A stretch of DNA of 64,000 nt from Janthinobacterium lividum PAMC 25724 (GCA_000242815.2 AHHB01000007.1:62001-126000), one strand, 5' to 3'. Positions 39,168 through 51,150 are shown, numbered from the stretch's first letter. Numbers and translations are program-made. Notes: generated from the letters alone by a model not told the origin.

Positions 39168-39266
39168 ACGCTAGGGGTCCTGCCTTTCGCTGTGGAAACA
39201 CAGTGCAAGCGCGGGTGAGAAATACCCTCCGAACCTGATCTGGATAATGCCAGCGAAGGGAAGCTT
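39168..39266 (+). promoter_or_regulatory. TPP riboswitch (THI element)
   Basis: Contains the conserved aptamer core: AGGGGTCCTG, then GGGTGAGAAATACCC, then CCGAACCTGATCTGGATAA and CCAGCGAAGGGAAG at the 3' side. Binds thiamine pyrophosphate and represses the thiC operon. Downstream, CTCCTT (39310-39315) and TGGCTCC (39319-39325) are both complementary to the thiC ribosome binding region AAGGAGCCA (39358-39366), pointing to control at translation initiation. Confidence 0.95.
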
Positions 39267-39338
39267 TAGGATGAACGCACCTCGCTTTTCCGCGTGCGCG
39301 CAGCCGAACCTCCTTAGCTGGCTCCAGGCTATAAATAG

Positions 39339-41282
<1,944 letters not shown>

Positions 41283-41293
41283 AGGAGAGCGTG

Positions 41294-41506
41294 ATGCCTG
41301 CATGCATACCCATCACGCTCAACGGCGCGCCGCACCAGGTGCCGCCGGGGCACACGCTGGACCAGTTGATCGCCGCATTGTCGCTGGAAAACCAGGCGCT
41401 GGCGCTGGCCGTCAACCGCCATGTCGTGCCGCGCAAGGCGTGGCAGGGCAGGGTCCTGGAAAGCTTGGATCAGGTAGAGATCGTACGCGCCATCGGCGGT
41501 GGCTAA
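41294..41506 (+). CDS. thiS: Sulfur carrier protein ThiS
   Basis: 70 residues, ubiquitin-like fold, ending in the essential Gly-Gly (AIGGG; one extra Gly). Carries sulfur as a C-terminal thiocarboxylate for thiazole formation. GAAGGAGAG lies before ATG 41294, 11 bp after thiC. The activating enzyme ThiF is not encoded in this operon. Confidence 0.93.
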   Translation: MPACIPITLNGAPHQVPPGHTLDQLIAALSLENQALALAVNRHVVPRKAWQGRVLESLDQVEIVRAIGGG

Positions 41507-41521
41507 ATTAAGGAAAAAGCA

Positions 41522-42316
41522 ATGACAAGTAATCATAACGATGATCTGCTGAGCATCGCAGGAAAACAATATCAATCGCGCTTGCTGGTGGGCAGCGGCA
41601 AGTACAAGGATTTGTCACAGACGCGCGAAGCGACGGACGCGGCGCAAGCGCAAATCATTACGGTGGCGATCCGTCGCGTCAATATCGGGCAAGATCCGAG
41701 CGCGCCCAGCCTGCTCGATGTGCTGCCGCCGGACCAGTACACGATTTTGCCCAACACGGCTGGCTGCTACAACGCCAAGGATGCCGTCTACACCTTGCAG
41801 CTGGCGCGCGAGCTGCTGGGCGGGCGCAATCTGGTCAAGCTGGAAGTACTGGGCGATGAAAAGACCTTGTTCCCACACATGCCGGAAACCCTGATCGCGG
41901 CCGAAGCGTTGGTCAAGGATGGCTTCGACGTGATGGTCTATTGCAGTGACGACCCGATCCAGGCGAAGATTTTGGAAGATATCGGCTGCGTGGCCATCAT
42001 GCCGCTGGCCTCGCTGATCGGCTCGGGCATGGGCATCTTGAATCCGTGGAATTTGTCACTGATCATAGCCCAGGCGAAAGTGCCGGTGCTGGTGGACGCG
42101 GGCGTGGGCACGGCGTCGGATGCGGCCATTGCCATGGAGCTCGGTTGTGACGGCGTGCTGATGAACACGGCCATTGCCGGCGCGCGCGATCCCGTGCGCA
42201 TGGCGCATGCGATGAAGCTGGCCGTGCGCGCCGGACGTGCCGCGTTTCTGGCAGGACGCATGCCGCGTAAATTTGCCGCCTCGCCCTCGTCGCCGATGGC
42301 TGGCCGCCTGGCGTGA
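41522..42316 (+). CDS. thiG: Thiazole synthase ThiG
   Basis: 264 residues, TIM barrel. Schiff-base Lys in [10 protein letters not shown] near residue 107; other marks are [43 protein letters not shown] and [12 protein letters not shown]. Combines DXP, ThiS-thiocarboxylate and dehydroglycine to the thiazole phosphate. The start of thiD overlaps its stop (ATGA). Confidence 0.97.
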   Translation: MTSNHNDDLLSIAGKQYQSRLLVGSGKYKDLSQTREATDAAQAQIITVAIRRVNIGQDPSAPSLLDVLPPDQYTILPNTAGCYNAKDAVYTLQLARELLGGRNLVKLEVLGDEKTLFPHMPETLIAAEALVKDGFDVMVYCSDDPIQAKILEDIGCVAIMPLASLIGSGMGILNPWNLSLIIAQAKVPVLVDAGVGTASDAAIAMELGCDGVLMNTAIAGARDPVRMAHAMKLAVRAGRAAFLAGRMPRKFAASPSSPMAGRLA

Positions 42317-43092
42317 TGGGGCGACAGCGTCTGCCGGGTCGTCCGGTTGTGCTGGTGTTTGCCGGCCTCGACCCCTCGGGCGGCGCCGGCCTGGCCGCCG
42401 ATATCCTGGCCATTGCGGCGCAGGGCGTGCATGCCTTGCCCGTCATCACGGCGCTGACGGTGCAAGACAATGACCGTGTGTTTGGCGTGGAAGCGGTGGC
42501 GCCGGCAATGCTGCGCCGGCAGGCGCAGGCGCTGATCGCCAAAATCGCCATTGATGCTGTGAAAATCGGCATCCCCGGCAGCGCTGCAAATGCGGCCGTC
42601 ATTGCGCAACTGATCGCGCAATTGCGGCTGGTCCGGCCCGACTTGCCCGTGGTGCTCGATCCCGTACTGGCCAGCGGCCATGGTGATCTGCTCAGCAAGG
42701 GCGATGCGGTGCTGGCGCTGGCGCCCTTGCTGCCGGTGACGACCCTGATCGTGCCGAACGGGCCGGAAGCGCTGGCCCTCGGTGGCGCAGAAAGTCTGCG
42801 CGCGCAAGGCTGCAAGAACGTGCTGCTGACGGGCGGGCATGGTGAGGGCGAGGTGATCGTCAACCGCTGGTGCGATAGCGCAGGCGGCGAGCGCGAGTGG
42901 CGCTGGCCGCGTCTGCCCGGCGCCTTCCACGGCAGCGGCTGCACTTTGGCCTCCGCCATCGCGGCACGCCTGGCATTGGGCCATCCGCTGGCCGAAGCGC
43001 TGGCGCTGGCACAAAGCTATTGCCATGCGGCCCTGGCCGGCGCGTATGCGATAGCGCCAGGTCAAGGCATACCGCAACGTTTCATTGAATAA
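42313..43092 (+). CDS. thiD: Hydroxymethylpyrimidine/phosphomethylpyrimidine kinase ThiD
   Basis: 259 residues, ribokinase-like. Substrate-binding [16 protein letters not shown] at the N-terminus and anion hole [13 protein letters not shown] with catalytic Cys near residue 215. Phosphorylates HMP twice to HMP-PP. Starts in the ATGA overlap with thiG; thiE follows after 10 bp. Confidence 0.96.
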   Translation: MMGRQRLPGRPVVLVFAGLDPSGGAGLAADILAIAAQGVHALPVITALTVQDNDRVFGVEAVAPAMLRRQAQALIAKIAIDAVKIGIPGSAANAAVIAQLIAQLRLVRPDLPVVLDPVLASGHGDLLSKGDAVLALAPLLPVTTLIVPNGPEALALGGAESLRAQGCKNVLLTGGHGEGEVIVNRWCDSAGGEREWRWPRLPGAFHGSGCTLASAIAARLALGHPLAEALALAQSYCHAALAGAYAIAPGQGIPQRFIE

Positions 43093-43102
43093 GGAAAACA
43101 TC

Positions 43103-43726
43103 ATGCGTGGACTGTATCTGGTCACCCCCAACTGGGATGACACCGACCGCTTGCTCGACGTGAGCGAGCAAGCCTTGCAGGAAGGCGTTGCCATGCTGCA
43201 ATACCGGCACAAGAGCGCCGACGCGCAGCAGCGGCGCGAGCAGGCTGGCGCCTTGCTGACCCTGGCCCGCAAGTATGGCGTGCCCTTCATCATCAACGAC
43301 TTTGTCGCACTGTGCGAAGAGCTCGACGCGGACGGCGTACACGTCGGCGGTACGGACGCTGCCGTGGCGCAGGTGCGCGCGCGCCTGGGCGCGAACAAAA
43401 TCGTGGGCGCTTCCTGCTATGGCGACATGGCCTTGGCAAGGATGGCCGAGGCGGGCGGCGCCAGCTATGTGGCCTTCGGCGGCTTTTATCCTTCGCTGGT
43501 GAAAAAGTACCCGGTGACGACGCCCCCCGATATCGTGCTGCAAGCCAAACGCGAGATCAGCTTGCCGTGCGTGGTGATCGGTGGCATGACGCCGGAAAAT
43601 GCGGCACCGCTGGCCGCGCGCGGCGCCGACATGGTGGCGGCCATCAGCAGCGTATTTGGCAGCGTGCATCCGGCGGTGAATGTGAATATTGCAGTGCGGC
43701 AATTCAATCAATTGTTTGCCGCGTGA
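43103..43726 (+). CDS. thiE: Thiamine-phosphate synthase ThiE
   Basis: 207 residues, TIM barrel. Joins HMP-PP and thiazole phosphate. Diagnostic segments: MLQYRHKSADAQQR, FIINDFVALCEELDADGVHVGG, GASCYGD, VAFGGFYPSLVKK and VVIGGMTPENA. ATG 43103 has AAGGAAAA eight bases upstream. Last gene of the operon. Confidence 0.96.
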   Translation: MRGLYLVTPNWDDTDRLLDVSEQALQEGVAMLQYRHKSADAQQRREQAGALLTLARKYGVPFIINDFVALCEELDADGVHVGGTDAAVAQVRARLGANKIVGASCYGDMALARMAEAGGASYVAFGGFYPSLVKKYPVTTPPDIVLQAKREISLPCVVIGGMTPENAAPLAARGADMVAAISSVFGSVHPAVNVNIAVRQFNQLFAA

Positions 43727-43765
43727 GTATCGGCATGGAGGGCTGATTTGGGGGAATAATCGGCA

Positions 43766-43771
43766 TATAAT
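43766..43771 (+). promoter_or_regulatory. Candidate -10 box of the ANTAR regulator gene
   Basis: Perfect TATAAT 35 bp before the start codon of the ANTAR regulator. The -35 side at 43743-43748 (CTGATT) is poor. Confidence 0.35.
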
Positions 43772-43805
43772 AAGAACATCTTTCATTAGCGAGGTCCCTT
43801 TACCC

Positions 43806-44438
43806 ATGAGTCAGCCAGCCGCCGCGAAACGCCTTATCTTGATCGTTGACGATGATCAGATCCTGTTGGAATTCCTCGGCGAAGTCCTGTGCCATGCCGG
43901 CTACGAGACAGCCCTGGCCAATTCTGCCGAAGTGGCGCTGCAAATGGTCGCCCAGCGCGAGCCGGACCTGGCCTTGCTCGACATCCACATGCCGGGCATG
44001 TCCGGCCTGGAATTGGCCAAGCGCCTGCATGGCGAAACGAGCGTGCCGTTCATGTTCCTGTCTGGCAGCGGCGACAGCGAATCGGGCAAGCAGGCGGCCG
44101 CCTACGGCGCCGTTGGCTATGTCGTCAAACCCGTCGATGAAGGCCGCCTGATGCCTGCCTTCGAAGCGGGCCTGGCGCGCGCCGATGAAATCCGCCAGCT
44201 GCGCCGCACCGAGCTGAACTTGAATGCGGCGCTGGCCGCCGGCCGCGAAACCAGCCTGGCCGTGGGTTTGCTGATGGGTAAGTTCCAGACGGACCGCAAT
44301 ACGGCGTTCGAGGTGCTGCGCGACCACGCCCGTTCCAGCCGTCGCAAGATCAATGAAATCGCCAGCCAGTTGCTGTTGGCCGAGGAAACCTTGAACGGCT
44401 TGCATGGTTCCTTCCTTAACAGGGCAAAAACCAAGTAA
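43806..44438 (+). CDS. ANTAR-domain response regulator
   Basis: 210 residues. Receiver domain with Asp59 (LALLDIHMPGMSG) and acidic pair DDD at 15-17, then a coiled-coil and a C-terminal ANTAR RNA-binding domain (SLAVGLLMGKFQTDRNTAFEVLRDHARSS-type pattern). ANTAR proteins act by antitermination on paired hairpins in target leaders. No cognate kinase is adjacent. It lies just after thiE but has its own -10 sequence. Confidence 0.9.
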   Translation: MSQPAAAKRLILIVDDDQILLEFLGEVLCHAGYETALANSAEVALQMVAQREPDLALLDIHMPGMSGLELAKRLHGETSVPFMFLSGSGDSESGKQAAAYGAVGYVVKPVDEGRLMPAFEAGLARADEIRQLRRTELNLNAALAAGRETSLAVGLLMGKFQTDRNTAFEVLRDHARSSRRKINEIASQLLLAEETLNGLHGSFLNRAKTK

Positions 44439-44550
44439 GCGTTGAAGCAAGCGTCGGTTTGGCGCCCGCGTAGCACGTCGGCGCCTGTCTTGTTATGATG
44501 TGATGGTACGGCGCGCTGGCGCGCCTGGTTCAACCATAGACAGGACATAC

Positions 44551-45657
44551 ATGAAAACCAAAGCCGCGATTGCCTGGAAGGCGGGTGCCCCTTTGAGCAT
44601 CGAAGAAGTCGACCTGGCCGGCCCGCGCGCCGGCGAAGTGCTGGTCGAGCTGAAAGCCACGGGCATTTGCCACACCGATTACTACACCCTGTCGGGCGCC
44701 GATCCGGAAGGCATCTTCCCGGCCATCCTGGGCCATGAAGGCGCCGGCATCGTCGTCGACGTGGGCCCGGGCGTGACGACGCTGAAAAAGGATGACCACG
44801 TCATCCCGCTGTACACGCCGGAATGCCGCCAGTGCAAGTTCTGCCTGTCGCAAAAGACGAATTTGTGCCAGGCCATCCGCTCGACGCAGGGCCGCGGCCT
44901 GATGCCTGACGCCACCAGCCGTTTTTCCCTGAATGGCCAGCCCTTGTTCCATTACATGGGCACCTCGACCTTTTCCAACTACATCGTGGTGCCGGAAATT
45001 GCCTTGGCAAAGATCCGCGAAGACGCGCCGTTCGACAAGGTGTGCTACATCGGCTGCGGCGTGACGACGGGCGTGGGCGCGGTATTGTTCTCGGCCAAGG
45101 TGGAAGCGGGCGCCAACGTGGCCGTGTTTGGCCTGGGCGGCATCGGCTTGAACGTGATCCAGGCGGCGAAAATGGTCGGCGCCGATAAAATCATCGGTAT
45201 CGATATCAACCCGGCGCGCCAGGCCATCGCGCGCAAGTTCGGCATGACGCATTTCATCAATCCGAATGCGGTGGAAAACGTCGTCGATGCCATCGTGCAG
45301 CTGACCGATGGCGGTGCCGATTATTCGTTTGAATGCGTCGGCAACACGACCCTGATGCGCCAGGCGCTTGAATGCACGCACAAGGGCTGGGGCAAATCGT
45401 TCATTATCGGCGTCGCTGCGGCGGGCCAGGAAATTTCCACGCGCCCATTCCAGTTGGTGACGGGGCGCGAATGGCGCGGTTCGGCCTTCGGCGGCGCGCG
45501 CGGGCGCACGGACGTGCCGAAGATCGTCGACTGGTATATGGAAGGCAAGCTCAATATTGACGACCTGATCACGCACAGGCTGAAGCTGGAAGACATCAAC
45601 CAGGGCTTCGATCTGATGAAAAGCGGCGAGTCTATCCGCTCCGTGGTGCTGTATTAA
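44551..45657 (+). CDS. frmA: S-(hydroxymethyl)glutathione dehydrogenase / class III alcohol dehydrogenase
   Basis: Oxidises the formaldehyde-glutathione adduct to S-formylglutathione. 368 residues. Catalytic zinc ligands Cys40 (GICHTD) and His62 (GHEGAG), structural zinc Cys92, Cys95, Cys98 and Cys106, and the NAD fold VFGLGGIGLNVI. The class III hallmark GAARGRTDVP-like FGGARGRTDVP near residue 310 is present. No frmR or esterase gene (frmB) adjacent. Confidence 0.96.
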   Translation: MKTKAAIAWKAGAPLSIEEVDLAGPRAGEVLVELKATGICHTDYYTLSGADPEGIFPAILGHEGAGIVVDVGPGVTTLKKDDHVIPLYTPECRQCKFCLSQKTNLCQAIRSTQGRGLMPDATSRFSLNGQPLFHYMGTSTFSNYIVVPEIALAKIREDAPFDKVCYIGCGVTTGVGAVLFSAKVEAGANVAVFGLGGIGLNVIQAAKMVGADKIIGIDINPARQAIARKFGMTHFINPNAVENVVDAIVQLTDGGADYSFECVGNTTLMRQALECTHKGWGKSFIIGVAAAGQEISTRPFQLVTGREWRGSAFGGARGRTDVPKIVDWYMEGKLNIDDLITHRLKLEDINQGFDLMKSGESIRSVVLY

Positions 45658-45780
45658 TATTGAACCCTAGCGTAATGTACTTATTGCGCAACACTTGACC
45701 GACGGCGCAGGGCGGCAGCCTGTACTTCGTCGCCTGCGCCTGCTAGTGTGAAGACATCCGCCTTGCTTTGGGAGTCGTTC

Positions 45781-46014
45781 ATGTTTGCCACTGTCTACCT
45801 TGCCACGTTGCGCCGCATGCTGCCCGTCTTCCTCGCTGCGGCCCTGTCTTCCCTGCTGGCCTTATGGTGCAGCAATGCCGCCATTCTTGCCACGCCTGCC
45901 ATCTGGCTGGCGCTGCTGGCCACCTATCTGTTGTGCGCGCTGATGTTTACGCCGCTGGCCTTGCAGCGCCAGCAGCTGGCCACGCGCCACGTGCGCAGCC
46001 GCAAGTTGCGCTGA
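45781..46014 (+). CDS. Small membrane protein, unknown function
   Basis: 77 residues with two hydrophobic segments (about 13-34 and 39-59) and a basic C-terminal tail (RHVRSRKLR), so the tail probably stays in the cytoplasm. GGGAG eight bases before the ATG. No family recognised. A 10-bp duplication (GTTGCGCTGA) surrounds the stop codon. Confidence 0.55.
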   Translation: MFATVYLATLRRMLPVFLAAALSSLLALWCSNAAILATPAIWLALLATYLLCALMFTPLALQRQQLATRHVRSRKLR

Positions 46015-46056
46015 GTTGCGCTGAGTTTCGCGGACCCTGGCGGCCCCTCGCTGCGC

Positions 46057-47061
46057 CTAGCGCGCCGTGCTGGAAAAGCGTTCGCGGTAGTCGCGCGGCG
46101 TGATGGCGAGTTTCTTTTGAAACAGACGGCGCAGCCTTTCCTCGCTATGCAAGCCGGCCTGCACGGCGACTTGTTTCAATGACGAGACATTGTCTTCCAG
46201 CAAGCGGCGGGCCACTTCAAAGCGCGCCGTTTCGATGAATTCCGTGGGGCTGCTGCCCGTTTCGCGCTGGAACACGCGCGTAAAATTGCGCTCGCTCATG
46301 GACAGCCTGGCCGCCAGTAGCGGTATGCCAAGCTCTTCGCCCAGGTGTTCCATGATCCAGCCCTGTAGCTGGCGGATGCTCGGATGCGTCGTCATCTGAC
46401 TCGACAGATGCACGGAAAACTGCGACTGGCCGCCGGGCCGCTTCAGGTACACCACCAGATCGCGCGCCACCTCCAGCGCGATATCGCGGCTGAAATCGTC
46501 TTCCACCAGGGCCAGGGCCAGATCAATGCCGGCCGTCACCCCGGCCGATGTCCAGAATTTTCCTTCGCGTACGAAAATAGCATCGGCGTTGACCTGTATT
46601 AATGGATAGCGTTGGCGCAAGCTGTCCACGGCGCTCCAGTGCGTGGCCGCACTCTTGCCGTCGAGCACGCCCGCCTCGGCCAGGAAGAAGCAGCCCGTAC
46701 ACAGGGCCGCCAGGGTATCGATGCGCGGTGCCGCCTCTGCCACCCAGGCGGCGAGGGCGGGGATGTCTTGCAAGACTTGCTCGACATGGTGGCAGCCGAC
46801 GATGACGGCCAGGTCGGGCAAGCGGTTCACATCGAGCGCCTTGCTGGCGTGCAGCGACATCAGGGTGTCCGACTCGACAGGACCGATGGCGGTCGACACA
46901 ATGCTCACGTCATAACCGCCGGGCAGATTGCGCAGGCGCAAATGGGTGTTGGCGTAATCAAATACTTTCATGGCACCGATGGCTTCCAGCGCCTTGAAGC
47001 CTGGATAGACGATGATGTCGACGCTGCGCAGGGGAAATTTGGGGGAGCTTTGCTTGAGCAT
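46057..47061 (-). CDS. GlxA family transcriptional regulator (DJ-1/PfpI plus AraC)
   Basis: 334 residues. N-terminal DJ-1/PfpI-like domain (VDIIVYPGFKALEAIGAM to about residue 190, with Cys in LCTGCFFLAEAG at the nucleophile-elbow position) and C-terminal AraC helix-turn-helix pair (GIPLLAARLSMSERNFTRVFQRETG and LKQVAVQAGLHSEERLRRLF). Such regulators sense small metabolites; the target is unknown. It is divergent from the MshQ-like gene with a gap of about 100 bp, so that gene is a possible target. Confidence 0.93.
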   Translation of the reverse strand: MLKQSSPKFPLRSVDIIVYPGFKALEAIGAMKVFDYANTHLRLRNLPGGYDVSIVSTAIGPVESDTLMSLHASKALDVNRLPDLAVIVGCHHVEQVLQDIPALAAWVAEAAPRIDTLAALCTGCFFLAEAGVLDGKSAATHWSAVDSLRQRYPLIQVNADAIFVREGKFWTSAGVTAGIDLALALVEDDFSRDIALEVARDLVVYLKRPGGQSQFSVHLSSQMTTHPSIRQLQGWIMEHLGEELGIPLLAARLSMSERNFTRVFQRETGSSPTEFIETARFEVARRLLEDNVSSLKQVAVQAGLHSEERLRRLFQKKLAITPRDYRERFSSTAR

Positions 47062-47163
47062 GCAATGAATGAGATAAATGAAACAGTGCCATAATGCAAC
47101 AATGGCGATGGCCTAGGTTAGCATGAAATTGGCTACCAACCGATTGCCCTCTCATTCATCAGA

Positions 47164-50100
47164 TTGCTTCAAGCCGTGCGCATATACATTTTCATTGCCG
47201 CTTTACTATGTTCGCTGGGGACTGGCCTAGCCCGCGCTGGAACGCTCAGTTTTAACGGCGCTGCTGTCACGGACTGCAGCAATAGCGGCGTCGAATATAC
47301 CTGCCCCTCTTTGGCGATGCAATGGAATGACGATGTTGTCATTGACAGCGGCTACCGTGTGACTGTCAACAGCCCTGTAACAATTACATTTAATCAGGGC
47401 TTGACGATGACAGGCACGGCTAGCCTGACGGCCAAGGGAGATATCAATGTCAGCGACAACCCGCCATCGAAGTTAAAAATAAGTGGCGCGACCATTGTTG
47501 CCAATGGCGGCACTTTTATCGCAGGCGGGCAAAATGGACAAAACATCGTTGCCAATATCAAAGCCGCGTCGATCAAGCTGGGTGGCAGTCCGATCAGCGT
47601 GACAGGCAATCTCATGGCAACGGGTGCGGTGACTATCGCTGCCAGTTCGACCGTGAATGGCGCTATCGAGGGCGGCTCCGTGACCGTCGAGGCTGATGCC
47701 AAGGTCACAAACGGTATTAGCTCGACAGGGCCAATAAATCTCGCATCGAGAGTGCGTGTCACGGGGGCTATTACCGGTACCACCATCGTTACCGCTTCCG
47801 CCGTCGTTATTGATGGCAGCATCACCGCCAGCACCTCGCTCTTGATTGAGTCTGCAAGCAAGGTTACGGGCAACCTGACTGCCCCTGCCATCGAACTGAA
47901 GTCGACGGACCTGCTGGTGACGGGCGATGTCAAGGCATCCCGGACGCTGGTCATTGAGAACAAAGCGACCGTCAAGGGCGATGTGGAAGGTGGAAGCGTG
48001 ACCCTTGGGGATTCCGACGCGACCATCACCGGCAAGGCCTTGGTCGATCACATTACCCTGGGATATCGCGGCCGGGTGCAGCAGACCATTACCTGCAAGG
48101 CATACACGCCATCGTACCCCTGCAGCTGCGTGACGAACAACAGTGGCTGGCCCTACACCGATCCCATGGGGCCAAAATGCGGCCCGGGTACCGCGGCCGG
48201 TCCGCACCATTTCCAGATCGACCACCCGGGCACGGCCCTGACATGCGCGCCGCAGACGGTGACGCTGACGGCGTGCGCGGATGCCGCCTGCAGCGCCCGG
48301 TACACGGGCGGCGCGAGTGTTACCGTCAGCCCTGGCGGCACGGCGACGCAGATAGGCAGCAGCGGCGTGGCAACGGCCAGCGCGCGCCAGTACACCGCCG
48401 GCACGACTACCTTGAGCCTGAGCAGCGTACCGGGCAGCACGGGCGCGCTGGTGTGCAAGCGCAGCTCGGACAATAGCAATAGCTGCAACATGACGTTCGC
48501 GGCGACGGGCTTGACGGTCACTCCCGTGCATCATGTTTCTGGCAGGCAGCAGGCGTTCGGCATCAGCGCCGTGCAGGCTGCCCCCAACGCGCAAGCTTGC
48601 GTGCCACTGTTTCAAAATACCAGCAAGGACTTGAACCTTGTTTGCAGCTACGGCAATCCTGCCAGCGGCACCTTGCCCGTCTTCGTGCAGGGTAGCGGGG
48701 CTTTCGTGCCACTGGCCCAGAACGCTGGTAGCGCCTGCAGCACGACGGGCGCGAACGTCAAGCTGGCGTTCAACGACAAGGGTGTCGCCACGGCCATCAT
48801 GGTGTATGCGGACGTGGGCAAGCTGGATTTGAAGGCCACTTATACGGGGTCGGCCACTACCGGCGATGCCGGCTTGAACATGACGGGCCTGGGCAGTGTC
48901 ATCGTCGTGCCAGCCGCGTTTAGCGCCGTTGCCATCGCCAGCCCCCAGCGCGCGGGCGCACCGGTGACGGTCAGCATGAGCGCACTCAGTAGTACAGGCG
49001 CCGTGACGCCGAACTTCGGCAATGAAACGCCGGCACAGACGGTGCTGCCTGCGCTGGCCAGCCTGCTCAAGCCGACGACGAGCGAGATTGCCGCGCCAGC
49101 CAAGCCGGCCGTGCAGGGCGCCGTGGTCTTCAAGAATGGTCGCGTTGCCAGCAGCGACATGTATTGGCCGGAAGTGGGAACGATCACCATTGCTTTTAAC
49201 TTGGCCAATCCCAATGGCTATCTGGATGCCAACCTTGTCGTGCAGGACTTGCCCAAGCCCTCAAACGTGAGCGAGGCGGTGCAATTCATCGCGCACCATT
49301 TCATCACGCAGCTGATCAAGAGCAAGGATGCTGACCAGCCCAAGGCGAGCAACGGCATTGCCACGCCATGTGCCGCGCCGCTCATCTGCGCCGACGATGG
49401 GGAAAAAGGCCGCTACGCGTATTCGGGGCAAGCCATAGGCGTGCGCGTGACGGCGCGTGCCCTGGGGGGAGAAACGACGCTCAATTATGATGAGCGCAAT
49501 CCGAGCGTCCTGGCACCCGTGTTGCTCGAAGGCCTGGACGCGGCCACGGGCAAGATTTCCTTTCCGCCGATGACGTCCGATGGCCGCAGCCGGCTCACCG
49601 ATGGCAGCAAGGCGCAAACGACCATCACCGGCGTGGCGCCCGTGCAATTTACCTTTGGCGTTGCCTCGCCCATGCTCGCCTATCATTTTCCGGGCAAGGC
49701 CGGCGCGCCGGTGGCGCCCACCGACGTGCTGCTGCGCGCCAGCAGCACGTATCCGGGCGGCGCCGTCGTCAGTTCAAGTTCGGCATCGATACAGAACGAA
49801 GCACGGATGACTGTGCTGTCGGGGCAATGGCGGGTAGCCCACGGCTATGGCTCCGAGTTGCTGCCCATCAAACTGTCCGTGCAAGTGCAGTACTGGAATG
49901 GGACGAAATGGACGACGAATCTGCTCGACAGCATCAGTGCATTCAACAAGTCGGACGTGCTGCTGGCTAATTGCAAGAAAACACTGGACTGCAGCGAGTT
50001 GGCCGCTGATGACCAGACCTATACCGTCGTGCAAGGCGCATTGCCACAAGCGAGCCGCCTTACCTTGCTGGCGCCCGGCGCAGGCAAGGCCGGTAGGGTC

Positions 50101-50205
50101 GACGTTGCCGTGGGCAAGCATGCCTACCTGGGCAGCACGGTCGGCAGCGTCGTCTTTGGTATCCTCAAGTCGGGTCCCGTGATTTACTTGCGCGAGCTGT
50201 ATTGA
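47164..50205 (+). CDS. Secreted MshQ-like DUF6701 protein with bactofilin-like repeat region
   Basis: 1013 residues. Hydrophobic signal peptide of about 26 residues ending LARA. Residues about 85-310 are built of short beta-helix repeats (GNLMATGAVTIAASSTVNGA, GSVTVEADAKVTNGI, GAITGTTIVTASAVVIDGSI) like those of bactofilins. A cysteine-rich linker of about 35 residues (five Cys) follows, then the MshQ/DUF6701 type region opening HHFQIDHPGTALTCAPQTVT and running to the C-terminus. The start is uncertain: TTG 47164 or GTG 47176, neither with a good ribosome binding site. No other MSHA pilus genes are in the window. Probably a surface or pilus-associated adhesin; function inferred only. Confidence 0.82.
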   Translation: MLQAVRIYIFIAALLCSLGTGLARAGTLSFNGAAVTDCSNSGVEYTCPSLAMQWNDDVVIDSGYRVTVNSPVTITFNQGLTMTGTASLTAKGDINVSDNPPSKLKISGATIVANGGTFIAGGQNGQNIVANIKAASIKLGGSPISVTGNLMATGAVTIAASSTVNGAIEGGSVTVEADAKVTNGISSTGPINLASRVRVTGAITGTTIVTASAVVIDGSITASTSLLIESASKVTGNLTAPAIELKSTDLLVTGDVKASRTLVIENKATVKGDVEGGSVTLGDSDATITGKALVDHITLGYRGRVQQTITCKAYTPSYPCSCVTNNSGWPYTDPMGPKCGPGTAAGPHHFQIDHPGTALTCAPQTVTLTACADAACSARYTGGASVTVSPGGTATQIGSSGVATASARQYTAGTTTLSLSSVPGSTGALVCKRSSDNSNSCNMTFAATGLTVTPVHHVSGRQQAFGISAVQAAPNAQACVPLFQNTSKDLNLVCSYGNPASGTLPVFVQGSGAFVPLAQNAGSACSTTGANVKLAFNDKGVATAIMVYADVGKLDLKATYTGSATTGDAGLNMTGLGSVIVVPAAFSAVAIASPQRAGAPVTVSMSALSSTGAVTPNFGNETPAQTVLPALASLLKPTTSEIAAPAKPAVQGAVVFKNGRVASSDMYWPEVGTITIAFNLANPNGYLDANLVVQDLPKPSNVSEAVQFIAHHFITQLIKSKDADQPKASNGIATPCAAPLICADDGEKGRYAYSGQAIGVRVTARALGGETTLNYDERNPSVLAPVLLEGLDAATGKISFPPMTSDGRSRLTDGSKAQTTITGVAPVQFTFGVASPMLAYHFPGKAGAPVAPTDVLLRASSTYPGGAVVSSSSASIQNEARMTVLSGQWRVAHGYGSELLPIKLSVQVQYWNGTKWTTNLLDSISAFNKSDVLLANCKKTLDCSELAADDQTYTVVQGALPQASRLTLLAPGAGKAGRVDVAVGKHAYLGSTVGSVVFGILKSGPVIYLRELY

Positions 50206-50299
50206 GCCTGAATAAAGGGGGCCGACGCAGGCAGCGCGAAAAACCAGTACCATGCTTGGCGGTGGCATTTCCCCACCCCAACCTCAGACTGGAGTTTTT

Positions 50300-50998
50300 A
50301 TGAGCACAACATCGCAGTGGATCGATATCGCCGGCCCGGACGGCAGCTTCCAGGCCTATCTGGCCGTGCCGCATGTGGGCAAGGGCCCCGGCATCATCCT
50401 GTTGCAGGAAATTTTCGGCGTCAATGCGCATATCCGCGCCGTGGCCGACCAGTACGCGGCCGATGGCTACGTGGTGCTGGTGCCGGACTTGTTCTGGCGC
50501 GCCGGCGCGCACATCGAGTTGGGTTATGACGGGGACGGCTGGACGCGCGCCGTGGAACTGCTGCAGGCTACCGACAATGCCCACGCCGATGCCGATATCG
50601 CCGCCAGCGTCGCCGCCCTGCGCGCGCGCCCGGAATTGAGTGGCAAACTCGCTTCGGTCGGCTACTGCTTCGGTGGCCGCTTGTCGTTTCAAGCCGCTGC
50701 TGCAGGCCTGGTCGACGCCGCCATCGCCTATTACGGTGGCGGCATCCAGGATAAGCTGGATCTGGCCGACCAGATCAAGGTGCCGCTGCTCATGCATTTC
50801 GGCGGCCAGGACAGCCACATTCCGTCGCAAGCCGTGCAAAGCATCGCCGAGCGCTTCGACGACCGGCAAGACGTGGAAATCCATATTTATCCGGACGCCG
50901 AGCATGGTTTTAACTGCACCCACCGCGACAGTTACCAGCAGCGTGCCGCAGCCCTGGCACACGGTAATTCCTTGATTTTCTTGGCGGAAAATCTGTAA
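50300..50998 (+). CDS. Dienelactone hydrolase family protein
   Basis: 232 residues, alpha/beta hydrolase. Catalytic triad Cys123 (VGYCFGGR), Asp171 (FGGQDSHIP) and His202 (AEHGFNC), the Cys-based triad of dienelactone hydrolases. Cytoplasmic. GGAG five to eight bases before ATG 50300. No aromatic degradation genes adjacent, so the natural substrate is open. Confidence 0.92.
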   Translation: MSTTSQWIDIAGPDGSFQAYLAVPHVGKGPGIILLQEIFGVNAHIRAVADQYAADGYVVLVPDLFWRAGAHIELGYDGDGWTRAVELLQATDNAHADADIAASVAALRARPELSGKLASVGYCFGGRLSFQAAAAGLVDAAIAYYGGGIQDKLDLADQIKVPLLMHFGGQDSHIPSQAVQSIAERFDDRQDVEIHIYPDAEHGFNCTHRDSYQQRAAALAHGNSLIFLAENL

Positions 50999-51150
50999 GG
51001 TATCCCCGCTAGCCAGGCCAGCCGCTATTGTCCAGGCCCTTACGCGACCAGCAGCAAAGCCGCATGGGCGCTAAAATAGAGGCTGTGCCGGGCAACTCCG
51101 GCCGGCCGGGCGCGATGCCCGGCAAACCTGGATGAGGAACCGAATTAAAG

